DNA of 64,000 nt from assembly GCA_963810755.1 (NCBI GenBank), contig CAWEOP010000003.1, positions 1,240,001 to 1,304,000 of the forward strand. The letters are read 5' to 3'. Below, piece after piece: positions 9,304 to 18,933 of this stretch. Origin of the DNA: FEN-1219 sp963810755. GTDB lineage: Bacteria > Pseudomonadota > Gammaproteobacteria > Steroidobacterales > Rariloculaceae. Position numbers and translations under genes: made by a program. The notes below the pieces were generated by a model. That model ran no database searches. It saw nothing but the letters and a program-made list of their open reading frames with translations, and had not been told where the DNA came from. The number at the start of each line of letters is the position of its first letter. The first letter of the stretch is position 1.

Positions 9304-10459
9304 ATGAGGACGCAAAGGATTGGATGGCTCGCAGCGGGTCTGCTGGTCGCGACGTCGGCGGGCGCGCACCACAGCTTCGGCACGTTCCTGATGAACGAAA
9401 ACATCGAGCTCAAGGGCGTCGTCACGAAGTTCGACTACGTGAACCCGCATGCGTGGCTGCATGTCGACGCGACGGGCGCGGACGGCAAGACCAACTCTTA
9501 CCGCTGCGAAATGCGTTCGGCCACGACGCTGCGCCGCTCCGGCTGGACGCCCGAGATGTTCGCGGCCGGCACGCGCGTCACGGTGCAGGGCTCGCCCGAC
9601 CGCGTCGACCCGCACGCGTGCTACGTCAGCACGCTGATCTTCGCGGACGGGACCAAGCTCGATCGCTACGGCCAACGGATCGAGGCGACGCCGACGGTCG
9701 AGCGCGCGGCGCGCACCCCGAGCGGCGAGCCGAACATCGCGGGCGATTGGGCGCAGGAGCAGCTCGTGATGACGGACCCGAAGGGCCTGAACGGCACGCT
9801 CGTGCCGCTCTCGAAGGCCGGCACGTTCGCGCCCGGCGGCGTGCCCGAAGGGCAGCGCGAGATCGCGGGCGCGCGCGGCACGGCGGAAGCGAACGCGGGC
9901 GGCCTGCCGGCGAATCGGCCGCCGCCGCGCGCGGCGGTCGAGCTCACGGACGCGGGTAAGGCCGCGATGGACAAGCTCGTCGCGCTGCCGCGCGCGGTGC
10001 GCTCGTGCATGCAGGGAAGCATCGTCTCGGATTGGGGCGGCGAGGGCGTCAACCGGATCACGCAGGGCGCCGACACGATCAAGCTTCGAGTACGGCCGGC
10101 TCGGGCTCGAGCGCACGGTCTACATGAAGGTCGCCGCGCATCCGGCGAACGTCGCGCCGAGCCGCGCGGGGCACTCGATCGGCCGGTGGGAGAACGACGT
10201 GCTCGTCGTCGACACCGTGGGATTCTTGCCCGGGACGCTGACCGGCACGACGCCGCACAGCGACAAGCTGCACGTCGTCGAGCGGTTCACGCTCGACGCG
10301 ACGACGACCGCGCTGAAGCGCGAATACACGGCGGAGGATCCGGCGTACTTCACCGCGGCGTATTCGGGCTCCGACACGGTTGCGCCGTCGAACGTGCCGT
10401 ACGCGGCGGAGGCGTGCGAGGACCTGACGCCGACCGCGTCCCCGGCATCGACCCCGTAG
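9304..10459 (+). CDS. DUF6152 family exported protein, long form, one frameshift
   Basis: The first frame gives a signal peptide ending in TSAGAHHSFG, the DUF6152 domain (VVTKFDYVNPHAWLHVDATG), then an extension with GEPNIAGDWAQEQLVMTDP typical of longer members in PQQ-dehydrogenase neighbourhoods. Near 10085 the conserved sequence advances one frame, from ADTIK to FEYGRLGLERTVYMK, and continues (GHSIGRWENDVLVVDTVGF) to the TAG at 10459. With one base removed the protein is about 384 residues. The first frame has no stop and runs on into the transporter downstream, so the raw sequence suggests a fusion that is not real. The function of the family is unknown. Confidence 0.8.
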
Positions 10460-10491
10460 TTTCGCCCCGCGATTCGCCGGGAGACTCGCAA

Positions 10492-11874
10492 CTGACCACC
10501 GACGCCGCGTCTGCAGTCGAGCGATTCGGCTACGCCCAAGAGTTGAAGCGCTCGCTCCGCGTGCGCGATCTCGTGGTCTACGGGCTCGTCTTCATCGCGC
10601 CGACTGCGCCGTTCGGCATCTTCGGGTTTGTCTACAACGCGAGTCGCGGCATGGTGCCGCTCGTGTACGCGGTGGGCGCCGTAGCTATGCTCTTCACGGC
10701 GCTGAGCTACATGACGATGGCACGTGCGTATCCGCTCGCGGGCTCCGTCTACTCGTACGCCGGACGAGCCATCGGCGGAACGGCCGGTTTTTTCGCGGGC
10801 TGGGCGATGCTGCTCGACTACGTGCTGTTACCCGCGCTCGGCTATGCCGTCGTCGCCATTGCGATGCAGGCCGTCGTGCCGGCTGTGCCGCGCTCCGTTT
10901 GGATCGTCACCGGCATTACCTTCAGCACGGCCGTCAACTTTCTCGGGATCGAGGCGACGTCGCGGATGAACACTCTACTGCTCGTCGTGGTGATCCTGAT
11001 TCTCGTCGCGTTCATGGCGGTCGCGTGTGTGGCGGTGTCCGACGGCGTCGCCGGAGCTCATTGGTCCACGGAGCCGTTCTTCCGGCCGTCCGAGATCAGA
11101 TTCGGGCTCGTGTTCGGCGCGCTTTCGCTCGCCGTCCTGAGCTTCCTCGGATTCGACGCGATATCGACGCTGGCCGAGGAGGCGTCGGACGGTGCGCGGG
11201 CGGTCGGCCGCGCCACGATCTTGTCGCTGTGTCTCGCCGGGATTCTGTTCGTGGCCCAGACCTACCTCGCGTCGCTCTTCGTGCTCGGCAGGACGACCTT
11301 CGCCGCGGGCGAGCCGACGGACGCCGCGTTCTACGACATCGCCGCGGCCATCGGCGGCCCGTGGCTGACGTTCCTCGTGTCGGTGTTCGGTACGGTGGTC
11401 TCGGTCGCAGCCGGAAGCTTGACGACTCAGGTTGCCACGGCGCGCGTTCTGTACGGCATGGCGCGCGACGGCAGGTTGCCGCGCGCCCTTAGCGTCGTTC
11501 ATCCCAAGCGCAAGGTGCCGGAGCGTGCGATCCTGTTGGTCGCCGCAGTGAATCTCGCCGTGGGCCTCACGCTGGCCAATCGAATCGAATTGCTCACCTC
11601 GATGGTGAACTTCGGCGCGCTGACTGGCTTCTTGCTGCTGCACGTTTCCGTCATCGTGCAATTCATGTGGCGGCAGAGAAGCGGAAATTGGCTCCGGCAT
11701 CTCCTCGCGCCGGCGATCGGATTTGCGATCATCGCTTACGTGCTGCTCAACATGGCGATCCAGGCAAAAATTGCCGGCGCCTTGTGGCTAGTCGCGGGAA
11801 TCGCCGTGCTAGGCGCGGTCAAGCTGGCTGGCGGGCGCGGGGCGGATTCCTCAGCTAGCCGCGCACCCCCATGA
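10492..11874 (+). CDS. APC-superfamily amino acid permease
   Basis: About 461 residues with roughly twelve hydrophobic segments, beginning VRDLVVYGLVFIAPTAPFGI, with the helix-1 unwinding region GFVYNASRG. Other family landmarks are LSYMTMARAYPLAGSVYSY, GFFAGWAMLLDYVLLPALGY and LSFLGFDAISTLAEE. It belongs to the amino acid-polyamine-organocation transporters; the substrate is not evident. The start is uncertain: no ATG, GTG or TTG lies in frame near the conserved N-terminus. A CTG at 10492, with GGGAG eight bases upstream, fits best; otherwise a base error hides the true start. Confidence 0.88.
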   Translation: MTTDAASAVERFGYAQELKRSLRVRDLVVYGLVFIAPTAPFGIFGFVYNASRGMVPLVYAVGAVAMLFTALSYMTMARAYPLAGSVYSYAGRAIGGTAGFFAGWAMLLDYVLLPALGYAVVAIAMQAVVPAVPRSVWIVTGITFSTAVNFLGIEATSRMNTLLLVVVILILVAFMAVACVAVSDGVAGAHWSTEPFFRPSEIRFGLVFGALSLAVLSFLGFDAISTLAEEASDGARAVGRATILSLCLAGILFVAQTYLASLFVLGRTTFAAGEPTDAAFYDIAAAIGGPWLTFLVSVFGTVVSVAAGSLTTQVATARVLYGMARDGRLPRALSVVHPKRKVPERAILLVAAVNLAVGLTLANRIELLTSMVNFGALTGFLLLHVSVIVQFMWRQRSGNWLRHLLAPAIGFAIIAYVLLNMAIQAKIAGALWLVAGIAVLGAVKLAGGRGADSSASRAPP

Positions 11875-12608
11875 GGGTGTCCGCGGCGTGCTTCCACCAC
11901 GGCGTGTTCCAGACGAAGTGCGTCGCGACGATCCACGGCAGCGCCAGCGCGAGCCCTATGACGTAAGCCCGGTGCAACCGGCCGAACCGCACGAAGTCGT
12001 AGATGAAGGCCGGCGCGAGCGCCACGAGCTCCAACGAGGACGCGACGTCGTTCGTCACGAGCAGATTGTTGCCCGGAAGCCAGGTCATGCGCCCGAAGGC
12101 GGCCCCGAGCAGCGCGGCGGTCGTGAGGATCATCACGCGCTTGTGGGTTTCGGGATCGCGGGTGCGCACCGCGAGCGCCCAAATCACCAGTGCGGGGAAC
12201 ATGATGAAGAAGCGCAGCTGCAGGAACAGGACGTTCGCGACGATCGCGCCGGCCCCGAACTTGACGGCACCGTAGTAGGCAACCACCGTCGAGATAGCCC
12301 CGAGCACCAGAATCGCGGGCACGAGCCCCACCGATACGAGCCCGAGACGCATGTGCAGGTCGCGCCGTCCCGCATTGACGAGCCCCGCCTGGGCGACCAG
12401 GAGCAACAGCCAGGAGACCATTGCGAAGGCGTGCAGATGCGCGAGCGGCGGCGGAACTGGAACGTGTCCCTGTGAGAATTCCGATCGACTTCGGTGCGAA
12501 GCCGGCGATCGCGAGAGCCGCGAGCCAGACGGTCATGAAAAAGTAGAAACGCCGGTCGATCGCCTGCGAGTCGACGCGCGGCGCTTCAATAGCCATTTCG
12601 ACGCTCAT
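11855..12608 (-). CDS. Multi-pass integral membrane protein, one frameshift
   Basis: The reverse strand starts MSVEMAIEAPRVDSQAIDRR, with an immediate membrane segment (FYFFMTVWLAALAIAGFAP). Near 12466 the frame advances by one, from GILTGT to VPVPPPLAHLHAF, and the protein continues with about six more hydrophobic segments to 11855, roughly 250 residues. Conserved-looking polar positions inside membranes include LHAF, H of DLHMRLG, H of ETHKR, and W-H near the end. This arrangement resembles small haem-binding or DUF2306-type membrane proteins, but I cannot assign it. Its 3' end overlaps the APC gene end by 20 bases. Confidence 0.65.
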
Positions 12609-12675
12609 GGAGCCTTCCTTTCTTGTTGTTGGACGTTCGTTCTTGGCGGGATCCTCGCGGGTTGCGGGCGGGCGC

Positions 12676-13425
12676 TCAGCCAGGCTTGCGCGCGCGAATC
12701 ATGAACTGATCGGTCTTGCCCCGGACGGCTGGATCGAACACGGCCTTGGTGTGGTCGTCGGCCGGGTTGGCCAAGATGCTCGACTCGGCTTCGATCTTGA
12801 AGCCCGCCTTCGTGAGCACGTCGCGCGCCTGTTGCAGCGTCATCCGATGGAACGCCTTGTTGTCCTGCCCCGCGACACCGACGTGGTCGATCACGCCGAG
12901 CACGCCGCCGGGCTTTAGCGCCGCAAAGATACCCTTCAGGAAGTCCACGGCGGGCGCCTCGGCGGCGGGTTGGTCGCCAAAGCCGTTATAGATGTCGTGC
13001 AAGTTGAGCGCGGTGACGACGGCGTCGACATTCTTGATACCGGCCTCGGCGAGCGAGGTATTCACGGCTGTGACGTTGCCGAGCCGCTTTTGCAGCGCGG
13101 TCTCCGCGTCCTTCGGCGCGAGGAACGGCGGGTTCGATGCGTACACCTTGCCGCTCGGACCCACGGCGGCCGAGAGCACCTCGGTGAACCAGCCGCCGGC
13201 CGCGATCATGTCGACGACCGTGTTGCCGGTCTTGATGCCGATGAATTGCACGCTCTCGATCGGCTTGCGCGACGCGTCGCGCGCCTTGCTCTCGGCCGCA
13301 CGCTCCGGCGCCGCGAGCGCGGCGCGCATGCGGGTGACTTGCTCGTCTTGCGCGTGCGCCGTTTGCAGGTGAGCGCCGACGAGGGCCAGTGCGAATATCG
13401 GCCACAGCGGTTTGCGATGTTTCAT
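12676..13425 (-). CDS. Predicted exported class I SAM-dependent methyltransferase-like protein
   Basis: 249 residues with a signal peptide (PLWPIFALALVGAHLQTAHAQ), then a methyltransferase fold: KTGNTVVDMIAAGGWFTEVL for the first strand and SAM-binding loop, GKVYASNPPF for the second, VDAVVTALNLHDIY for the fourth, and FLKGIFAALKPGGVLGVIDH for the post-motif region. The glycine-rich loop is MIAAGGWFT rather than the classical DxGxGxG. Export is odd for a SAM-dependent enzyme since SAM is cytoplasmic, yet this family of exported methyltransferase-like proteins is widespread in proteobacteria. It shares a reverse run with the small exported proteins upstream. Confidence 0.8.
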   Translation of the reverse strand: MKHRKPLWPIFALALVGAHLQTAHAQDEQVTRMRAALAAPERAAESKARDASRKPIESVQFIGIKTGNTVVDMIAAGGWFTEVLSAAVGPSGKVYASNPPFLAPKDAETALQKRLGNVTAVNTSLAEAGIKNVDAVVTALNLHDIYNGFGDQPAAEAPAVDFLKGIFAALKPGGVLGVIDHVGVAGQDNKAFHRMTLQQARDVLTKAGFKIEAESSILANPADDHTKAVFDPAVRGKTDQFMIRARKPG

Positions 13426-13448
13426 TTGTTTACTCCTACGTCCGAACG

Positions 13449-13901
13449 TCAACGCGACTTGGTGGTATCGACTTGATAGATGGGCAGGTCCCAGTGATTG
13501 ACCGTCAGCTCCCAGCGGCGGTTCTCTTCGCGCTTGCGTGTCGCCGAGTCCTTGAACAGCGCCTGCGCGATTTCTTCTTCGTGCTTCCCCGCCTCGACGT
13601 CGCTGTAGGTGATCTCGATGCGATAGTCCCACCGCCCCGCCTCGTCCGTATGGAACTGCGGATGATAGATGCGGTAGTCCAGCACGTAGCCGAGTGCCTT
13701 GGCTCGGTCGAGAATCGGGACTTGGTACTTGCGGAAAATGTCCCACCACTCGTCGATGAAGCCGTATCTCACTCGATAGACCCACTCCACCTCGTAGCCT
13801 TTGGCGTCCGGCTTGGGCGGTTGGGCCAAGGCGGCCCCGGTTGCCAAGCACGAGAGGCTCAGGGTCGTGATCGCGCGCGAGAGAACGTTGGTTAGACGCA
13901 T
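13449..13901 (-). CDS. Exported small protein of unknown function
   Basis: 150 residues. The start at 13901 is set by GGAGTGACCCG directly upstream; an ATG eight codons earlier lacks such a site. A signal peptide ends near GAALAQPP. The mature part is rich in aromatic residues and charge (YEVEWVYRVRYGFIDEWWDI, YRIYHPQFHTDEAGRWDYRI) and may be an alpha-beta barrel (dabb-like) domain, but I cannot name a family. It lies 23 bases upstream of the exported methyltransferase and is probably cotranscribed. Confidence 0.7.
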   Translation of the reverse strand: MRLTNVLSRAITTLSLSCLATGAALAQPPKPDAKGYEVEWVYRVRYGFIDEWWDIFRKYQVPILDRAKALGYVLDYRIYHPQFHTDEAGRWDYRIEITYSDVEAGKHEEEIAQALFKDSATRKREENRRWELTVNHWDLPIYQVDTTKSR

Positions 13902-13955
13902 CGGGTCACTCCATCCGCTATTCATATGGGCGGATCAGACGATCGCGCTCGCAAG

Positions 13956-14384
13956 CTACGGCGCGATGACTTTCACCACGTAGTAGTCGACGGTGCTCGG
14001 CACCTCTTTGAACCAGTGCGGCACACCGGCCGGGATCACGATGACGTCGCCTTTCATCAGGTGCTGAGATTGGCCGCCATTGATGTCCGTGCCGCGGTGC
14101 TGGCCGGGCGCTGTGACGTTGCCGCCGATCATGGTTCCGCCGGTGACGATCGTCGCAGAGCCGTCGAGCACGTAGATGGTGTCGGTCTCCTTGTCGTGAA
14201 CCTCGACCATCCCCGGCTCCATGCGATGCGCGATCGTGATCGACAGGTTCGGCGCCGTCACGAGACTGCCGCCTTTCGCCACTTGCTCGTGCCCGATGAA
14301 CGTGACTTTCGCGTTGTCGGCGGCGCTCAACAGAGTGGCGGATAGCAATAGCAGAAGTGTCGCTACAAGGATTATTCGTTTCAC
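13956..14384 (-). CDS. Exported cupin-fold protein
   Basis: 142 residues with a strongly hydrophobic signal (IILVATLLLLLSATLLSA). The single cupin shows motif 1 in the region of MVEVHDKETDTIYVLDGSA and motif 2 as KGDVIVIPAGVPHWFKEV. The glycine-rich turn and the histidine of the second motif are clear; the first motif lacks the usual HxH pair, so metal binding is uncertain. A preceding segment (GQHRGTDINGG) adds a further histidine. It sits between the exported small protein and the PQQ-cytochrome dehydrogenase, all in the same direction. Confidence 0.82.
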   Translation of the reverse strand: MKRIILVATLLLLLSATLLSAADNAKVTFIGHEQVAKGGSLVTAPNLSITIAHRMEPGMVEVHDKETDTIYVLDGSATIVTGGTMIGGNVTAPGQHRGTDINGGQSQHLMKGDVIVIPAGVPHWFKEVPSTVDYYVVKVIAP

Positions 14385-14429
14385 GATCGTCCCCTTATGT
14401 TTTTCTAGATGTCGGGATCATACGCCGCG

Positions 14430-16562
14430 TCATTCGGGCGCATGCTCTCGCGAGAGACGCTGGAACACGTAGGCCGCCACGTCGCGGATCTGCTCGACGC
14501 TGAGCGTACCTCGGAAAGCCGGCATGTTGTTGCGGCCCGCATCGACGGTCTCCATCGCGGCGGCAGCGCTCGCGACGTGGTCGAGCGGTTTACCGCCGCC
14601 CTCGCCGCCGAGGCCGTCATCGCCATGGCAGATCGAGCAGGTCTCCGTGAATACCCGCTTGCCGCTCTCGAGGTCGGCAGGCGCGCCGGCCGGGGCCGCG
14701 GCGACTGGGGCGGCCGCGTCGCGGAGCTGGTCCGGCGTGCGGCGCAGCGGTGACCCGGCTTCCGCCGGCGGCAGCGTGCCGTCCAAGCCGAACATCCAGA
14801 CGCTGTCGCCGCGTGCGGAGCCGATCAGCGCGTTGCCCGCGGAGTACGCGAGCACGTATTGATGACCGTTGCGCTCGACGGTGCTCACTGCCGCGTGCAT
14901 GCCCGCGCCCGTCTGGAATTCCCAGAGCTGCTTGCCGGTGCTCGAGTCGACCGCCGTGAGCCGGCCGTCGTTGCGGCCGACGAAGACCAGGCCGCCCGCG
15001 GTGGCGGTCGAGCCGCTGTAGCACTGCTCCGGCCAGCGGAAACGCCACACGAGCTTGTTCGTCGTCATGTCGACGGCCGCGAAGATCCCGGTGCGCGCGA
15101 GCCGCGTGAATCCGCCGCCGTTGCCGCCGCCTCCTGCGTAGCGCTGCCCTTGCTGCGGCGGAATGACGGTAGGGTTGCCGCCGCCGGCGAACGTCCCGGC
15201 CACGGACGACGCGCACACGAACAACGTCTGCGCCTTCGGATCGAATGAGCTCGGCGGCCAGTTCGCTCCGCCCCACACGCCGGGCTTCACGATCGTCGGG
15301 TCGTCGCCGACGAACGGCGTGAAGATCTGGCCGCCGTTCACGAGCGTCATGCCCTCGGGTGCGATCTCGATCCCGTGCGGAACGATCGCGTCGCCGCGCG
15401 GGAAGGGCTGCGTCGGCGCCGTCGCCTGCCGCGGTTCCTGCGGCACTCGTTTCTCGTCGATGCCGACGATGGGCTTGCCGGTCTCGCGGTCGAGGATGTA
15501 GGCCCAACCGGTCTTGCCCACCTCGACGGCTGCCTTGCGCTTGCGCCCGGCGACGGTGAGATCCATCAGCACGACGGGATTCGGCGAGTCGTAGTCCCAG
15601 AGGTCGTGATGGACCTGTTGGAAGTGCCAGCGGTACTTGCCCGTCGCAGCGTCGATCGCGACGATCGAAGACGTGTAGAGATTGTCGCCGGCGCGCGCGC
15701 CGCCGTTGTAGTCGGGGCCGGCGTTGCCGGTCGAGAAGTAGATCATGCCGAGCTGCGGGTCGACGGCCGGCGTCTGCCAGATCGATCCGCCGCCATACTT
15801 CCACGCGTCGTTGTCCTTCGGCCAAGTCTCGTGACCCTTCTCGCCGGGCGCGGGAATCGTATAGAACGTCCAGAGCAACCGGCCGTCCACGGCGTCGAAC
15901 GCCTTCAGGCGCCCGCGCGTGCCACGGTCGGCGCCCGCGAAGCCCACGATCACCTTGCCGTCGTAATAAAGCGGCGCGGCGGTGATCGAGAAGTTTTCCT
16001 CCCAGCGCTCCGCGGCGATGTCCCAGAGAGGCTTGCCCGTCGCGCGGTCGAGCGCGACGAGGTGCGCGTCGAGCCGGCCGACGAAGACCATGTCCGCGCT
16101 CACGGCGACGCCGCGGCTCGTCCAACCGCAGCACACCGACGTGATGCCGGGATTCAACTGCGCGTCGTACTGCCACACGATCGCGCCGGTCGCGAGCGAG
16201 ATCGCGAAGACGTCGTCCGCGCCCGTGCTGACGTAGGCCGTGTCGTCGTAGACGACGATCTGCGCTTCGCCGGAATACTGCTGCCCGGTTCCCGAGCCGC
16301 CGAGCCGCGCGCGCCAAACGCCTTTGAGCCCCGCGACGTTCGAGCGATCGATCTCGGTGAGCGGCGAGTACCGCTGGTTGAAGAGGTTGCCGCCATTGGT
16401 CGGCCAGTTGACCGTCGGCAGCGCCGCGAGCTCGGCGTTCGAGAGGCCGGCGCTCGAGGGCGGCGCGGTGGTGTCTGTTTGCGCGAAACCCGCTGCGGCC
16501 ATCAGGCCCGCGGCCACAGCGGCGGCGGTCAAACGCGCACCCGCCAACGAAAACGAGCTCAT
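14430..16562 (-). CDS. PQQ-dependent alcohol dehydrogenase with C-terminal cytochrome c domain
   Basis: 710 residues from the ATG at 16562, preceded by AAGGGGGAAAC. After a signal peptide ending AAAGFAQ comes the quinoprotein propeller: NWPTNGGNLFNQRYSPLTEI, the vicinal cysteine pair in ITSVCCGWTSRGVAV that forms the disulfide ring over PQQ, and LWDYDSPNPVVLMD with the catalytic Asp. The last 90 residues are a cytochrome c domain with the haem site CSICHGDDGLGG. This is the quinohaemoprotein (type II) alcohol dehydrogenase plan: a periplasmic enzyme oxidising alcohols and passing electrons through its own haem. The frame is intact. No PQQ-synthesis genes are visible in the window. Confidence 0.95.
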   Translation of the reverse strand: MSSFSLAGARLTAAAVAAGLMAAAGFAQTDTTAPPSSAGLSNAELAALPTVNWPTNGGNLFNQRYSPLTEIDRSNVAGLKGVWRARLGGSGTGQQYSGEAQIVVYDDTAYVSTGADDVFAISLATGAIVWQYDAQLNPGITSVCCGWTSRGVAVSADMVFVGRLDAHLVALDRATGKPLWDIAAERWEENFSITAAPLYYDGKVIVGFAGADRGTRGRLKAFDAVDGRLLWTFYTIPAPGEKGHETWPKDNDAWKYGGGSIWQTPAVDPQLGMIYFSTGNAGPDYNGGARAGDNLYTSSIVAIDAATGKYRWHFQQVHHDLWDYDSPNPVVLMDLTVAGRKRKAAVEVGKTGWAYILDRETGKPIVGIDEKRVPQEPRQATAPTQPFPRGDAIVPHGIEIAPEGMTLVNGGQIFTPFVGDDPTIVKPGVWGGANWPPSSFDPKAQTLFVCASSVAGTFAGGGNPTVIPPQQGQRYAGGGGNGGGFTRLARTGIFAAVDMTTNKLVWRFRWPEQCYSGSTATAGGLVFVGRNDGRLTAVDSSTGKQLWEFQTGAGMHAAVSTVERNGHQYVLAYSAGNALIGSARGDSVWMFGLDGTLPPAEAGSPLRRTPDQLRDAAAPVAAAPAGAPADLESGKRVFTETCSICHGDDGLGGEGGGKPLDHVASAAAAMETVDAGRNNMPAFRGTLSVEQIRDVAAYVFQRLSREHAPE

Positions 16563-16651
16563 GTTTCCCCCTTGAAGCCTTCGTTCCGGCAACGCCAGTG
16601 TAAGCAAGCCGGCGCGTTCTAGTGTTTTTTTCCTCGCCGAGCCGCGCCCCG

Positions 16652-18205
16652 TCAGCGGCTGTACGGGGTGGTCAGCAAGCTGTAGAGCGTCTCCGTGCCC
16701 GTGATGAAGTTGCCGACGCGCAGATTCTCGTCGCGCGCGTGCTGGTTGTTGTCGTCGTTCACCGTCGGCACGAGCACGAACGGCAGCTTCAATGCCTCGA
16801 CCAGCACGTCCGTGGGCACCGTGCCGCCCATCATGCGAATCCGAACGGCGTCCTCGTTGGGAACCGGCGCGGACGCGGCGCGCAGCGCGTCGTTCGCCCA
16901 GCGGCCGATGGCCGAATCCATCGGCATGCGTGCGGCCGCCTGGTTGGCGCCGAGCGCGTAGCTCGCGAGCTTGTCGAAACGCGCGCGCTCGTCCTCGGTC
17001 GGCTTGCCGTCGACGAGGGTGTAGCCCGCGCGCTCGACGTGCCCCTTTACGAGCTCGAACAGCCGCCGCCCGTCCGTCTCCGGCGTGGTCCGCAAGTCGA
17101 TCTCGGCTACCGCGTCGCTCGGCACCACGTTCGCCGCCGCGGCGCCGACGCCGGCCGACGCCAAGCCGCGCACGTTGAGGGAAGGGTACTGCAGCGCCTC
17201 TTGGTAGTTGTGGCCGACGCGCTCCGCGCGAGCGATGCCCGTGCGCTTCAGCAGCGCGGCTTCGTCGTCGCCGACCGCGGCCAGCACGGCGCGGTCGGCA
17301 TCCGTGAGGTGCACGCCGTCGTAGTACCCCGGGATGAGCACGCGGCCGTCGTCGTCCTTCATCGACGCGAGCAGCGCGGCGAGGCGCAGCGCGGGATTCG
17401 GCACGTAGTTGCCGAAGTGTCCGCTATGCAGCGGCGCGCGTGGACCGAACACCGTGAGCTTCGTTTGCGCGAGGCCGCGGTTGCCGAACACGATCGTCGG
17501 CCGGCCGGAAACATGCACGGGCCCGTCGAGGATGACGAGCGCGTCGGCGCGAAACGCCGCGGGGTCCACTGCGATCGTGGCCGCGAGGCTCGGCGAGCCC
17601 ATCTCTTCCTCGCCGTCGAGCATGACTTTGACGGCGAACGCCGGCGCCGTGCTCTTCGCCGCGAGCAGGTCGAGCGCCGTCAGCAGCATCACGATCGGCG
17701 CCTTGTCGTCCGAAGCGGAGCGTGCGAACACGCGCAGCTCGTGGTTCAGCGGCTTCGCTTGCAGCGCGTCGGCGCCGACGTCCCGCCACGCGCCGGCTTC
17801 GTTCCGTACCCGCACGACCGGCTCGAACGGATCGGGCTGCGACCATTCCGCGGCGGTCACCGGTTGGCCGTCGTAGTGAATGTAGAACAGCAGCGTCGGG
17901 AGGCCGGGTGCGGCGCCGCCGCGCTCGGCGAGAACCACCGGGCGGCCCGCGGCGTTCGGCACGAGCCGAGCACGCAGCCCGCGGCGCTCGAACGCCGCGC
18001 GCAGGAATTCCGCGTTGCGCTGGATGTTCGCAGGCACGTCCGCCACGTTGCGGAAGCGAAGCAGCTCGAGGTACTCGGCAAAGTTGCGCCGCGCGGCGTC
18101 CTCGATCTCTGCGCGCAACGCGCCGGCTTGCGCGTGGCCGGCGCAGAGAACCATGAGCAGCAGCAGCGTGGTGCGCTCGAGGACGCGTGCGGCGATGGAC
18201 GTCAT
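16652..18205 (-). CDS. Exported M20-family metallopeptidase
   Basis: 517 residues. A signal peptide (TLLLLMVLCAGHAQAG) precedes an M20 catalytic domain. Likely zinc ligands are in LLFYIHYDGQPV (His, then Asp in the usual HxDxxP pattern), in SDDKAPIVML (bridging Asp), in MLDGEEEMGSPS (catalytic Glu pair) and a late His in ALLHSGHFG. The dimerisation domain lies between. Members hydrolyse dipeptides or acylated amino acids; substrate is unassigned. It is adjacent to another exported probable metallopeptidase at 18251. Confidence 0.9.
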   Translation of the reverse strand: MTSIAARVLERTTLLLLMVLCAGHAQAGALRAEIEDAARRNFAEYLELLRFRNVADVPANIQRNAEFLRAAFERRGLRARLVPNAAGRPVVLAERGGAAPGLPTLLFYIHYDGQPVTAAEWSQPDPFEPVVRVRNEAGAWRDVGADALQAKPLNHELRVFARSASDDKAPIVMLLTALDLLAAKSTAPAFAVKVMLDGEEEMGSPSLAATIAVDPAAFRADALVILDGPVHVSGRPTIVFGNRGLAQTKLTVFGPRAPLHSGHFGNYVPNPALRLAALLASMKDDDGRVLIPGYYDGVHLTDADRAVLAAVGDDEAALLKRTGIARAERVGHNYQEALQYPSLNVRGLASAGVGAAAANVVPSDAVAEIDLRTTPETDGRRLFELVKGHVERAGYTLVDGKPTEDERARFDKLASYALGANQAAARMPMDSAIGRWANDALRAASAPVPNEDAVRIRMMGGTVPTDVLVEALKLPFVLVPTVNDDNNQHARDENLRVGNFITGTETLYSLLTTPYSR

Positions 18206-18250
18206 GGCGCAGCTCCGGGAAACACGCAGTATAGGCGGCCGGCGACGGTC

Positions 18251-18865
18251 TCAGCGCGCGCCGGTCAGGCCTTGGCAGCCGCCCGGAAAGCCGTTTTTCG
18301 CGAGCAGCGCGTTCCACAACCGCGCGCGCTCGTCGCGTGAAAGCGAGCGGGTCCACTCCCAGGCCGCGGCGTAGTCGTAGTCCGCGCGCCAGCCGGATTC
18401 GCCGCGAATGCGCTCCTCCGCGAACTTTTCGCCCCACACCCGCGCCCAGACGCGGTCGAGCACCAGATAGAGCGTCATGTGCCCGTCGATGCCGTCGAGC
18501 CGTTCGGTGAGCTGCCACAGATAACGGTGGCCGAGCTCGTGAACCAACGTGGATTGCTTCACCGCGCGAACGTAGCTCGCGCGCAGTTGCATCGCGTGCT
18601 CGGGGCCGCCGGAGTTGCTGACGTCTTCCGCCACGACGGCGGGCACGATCGATTCGGTGAAGGGCAGGCAGGTCACCGTCTCGAACGCGGCCACGATGCG
18701 CTCGCCGAACTCGTTCCAAATCGCCCGATAGGTGCGCGCGTCCCACTGGTCCGCGGCGGAGAGCGGAACGAACTCGACTTCGACGGCCTTTGTCTGGCTC
18801 GCGACGAGCATCGACGCCGCGAGGACGGTGCCGGTCAGCTGTAAGGCGAACTCGCGCATCGACAC
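18251..18865 (-). CDS. Exported HExxH-motif protein, putative zinc peptidase
   Basis: 204 residues with a signal peptide (LTGTVLAASMLVASQTKA). The zinc-binding motif HELGH occurs in KQSTLVHELGHRYLWQL near residue 110, and a downstream acidic region (DGIDGHMTLYLVLDRVW) could give a third ligand. It does not match a peptidase family I can name. Two upstream cysteines, in VTCLPF and GGCQGL, may form a disulfide. It shares direction with the M20 peptidase but is separated by 45 bases. Confidence 0.72.
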   Translation of the reverse strand: MSMREFALQLTGTVLAASMLVASQTKAVEVEFVPLSAADQWDARTYRAIWNEFGERIVAAFETVTCLPFTESIVPAVVAEDVSNSGGPEHAMQLRASYVRAVKQSTLVHELGHRYLWQLTERLDGIDGHMTLYLVLDRVWARVWGEKFAEERIRGESGWRADYDYAAAWEWTRSLSRDERARLWNALLAKNGFPGGCQGLTGAR

Positions 18866-18933
18866 CCCAACGGGTCAAAGCAGGTGCGGGAGGGAGCGAA
18901 CATCCCCATCAGCGTTGGCGACATCGCCGGCAT

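Noticed and set aside
9304..11874. 856-codon frame joining DUF6152 and an APC transporter
   Set aside because: The conserved DUF6152 C-terminus lies in a different frame (10124-10459), so the fusion results from one inserted base.
16622..18340. 572-codon frame opposite the M20 peptidase
   Set aside because: It mirrors a well-conserved peptidase; the composition is Arg/Val/Gly/Ala-rich and there is no domain.
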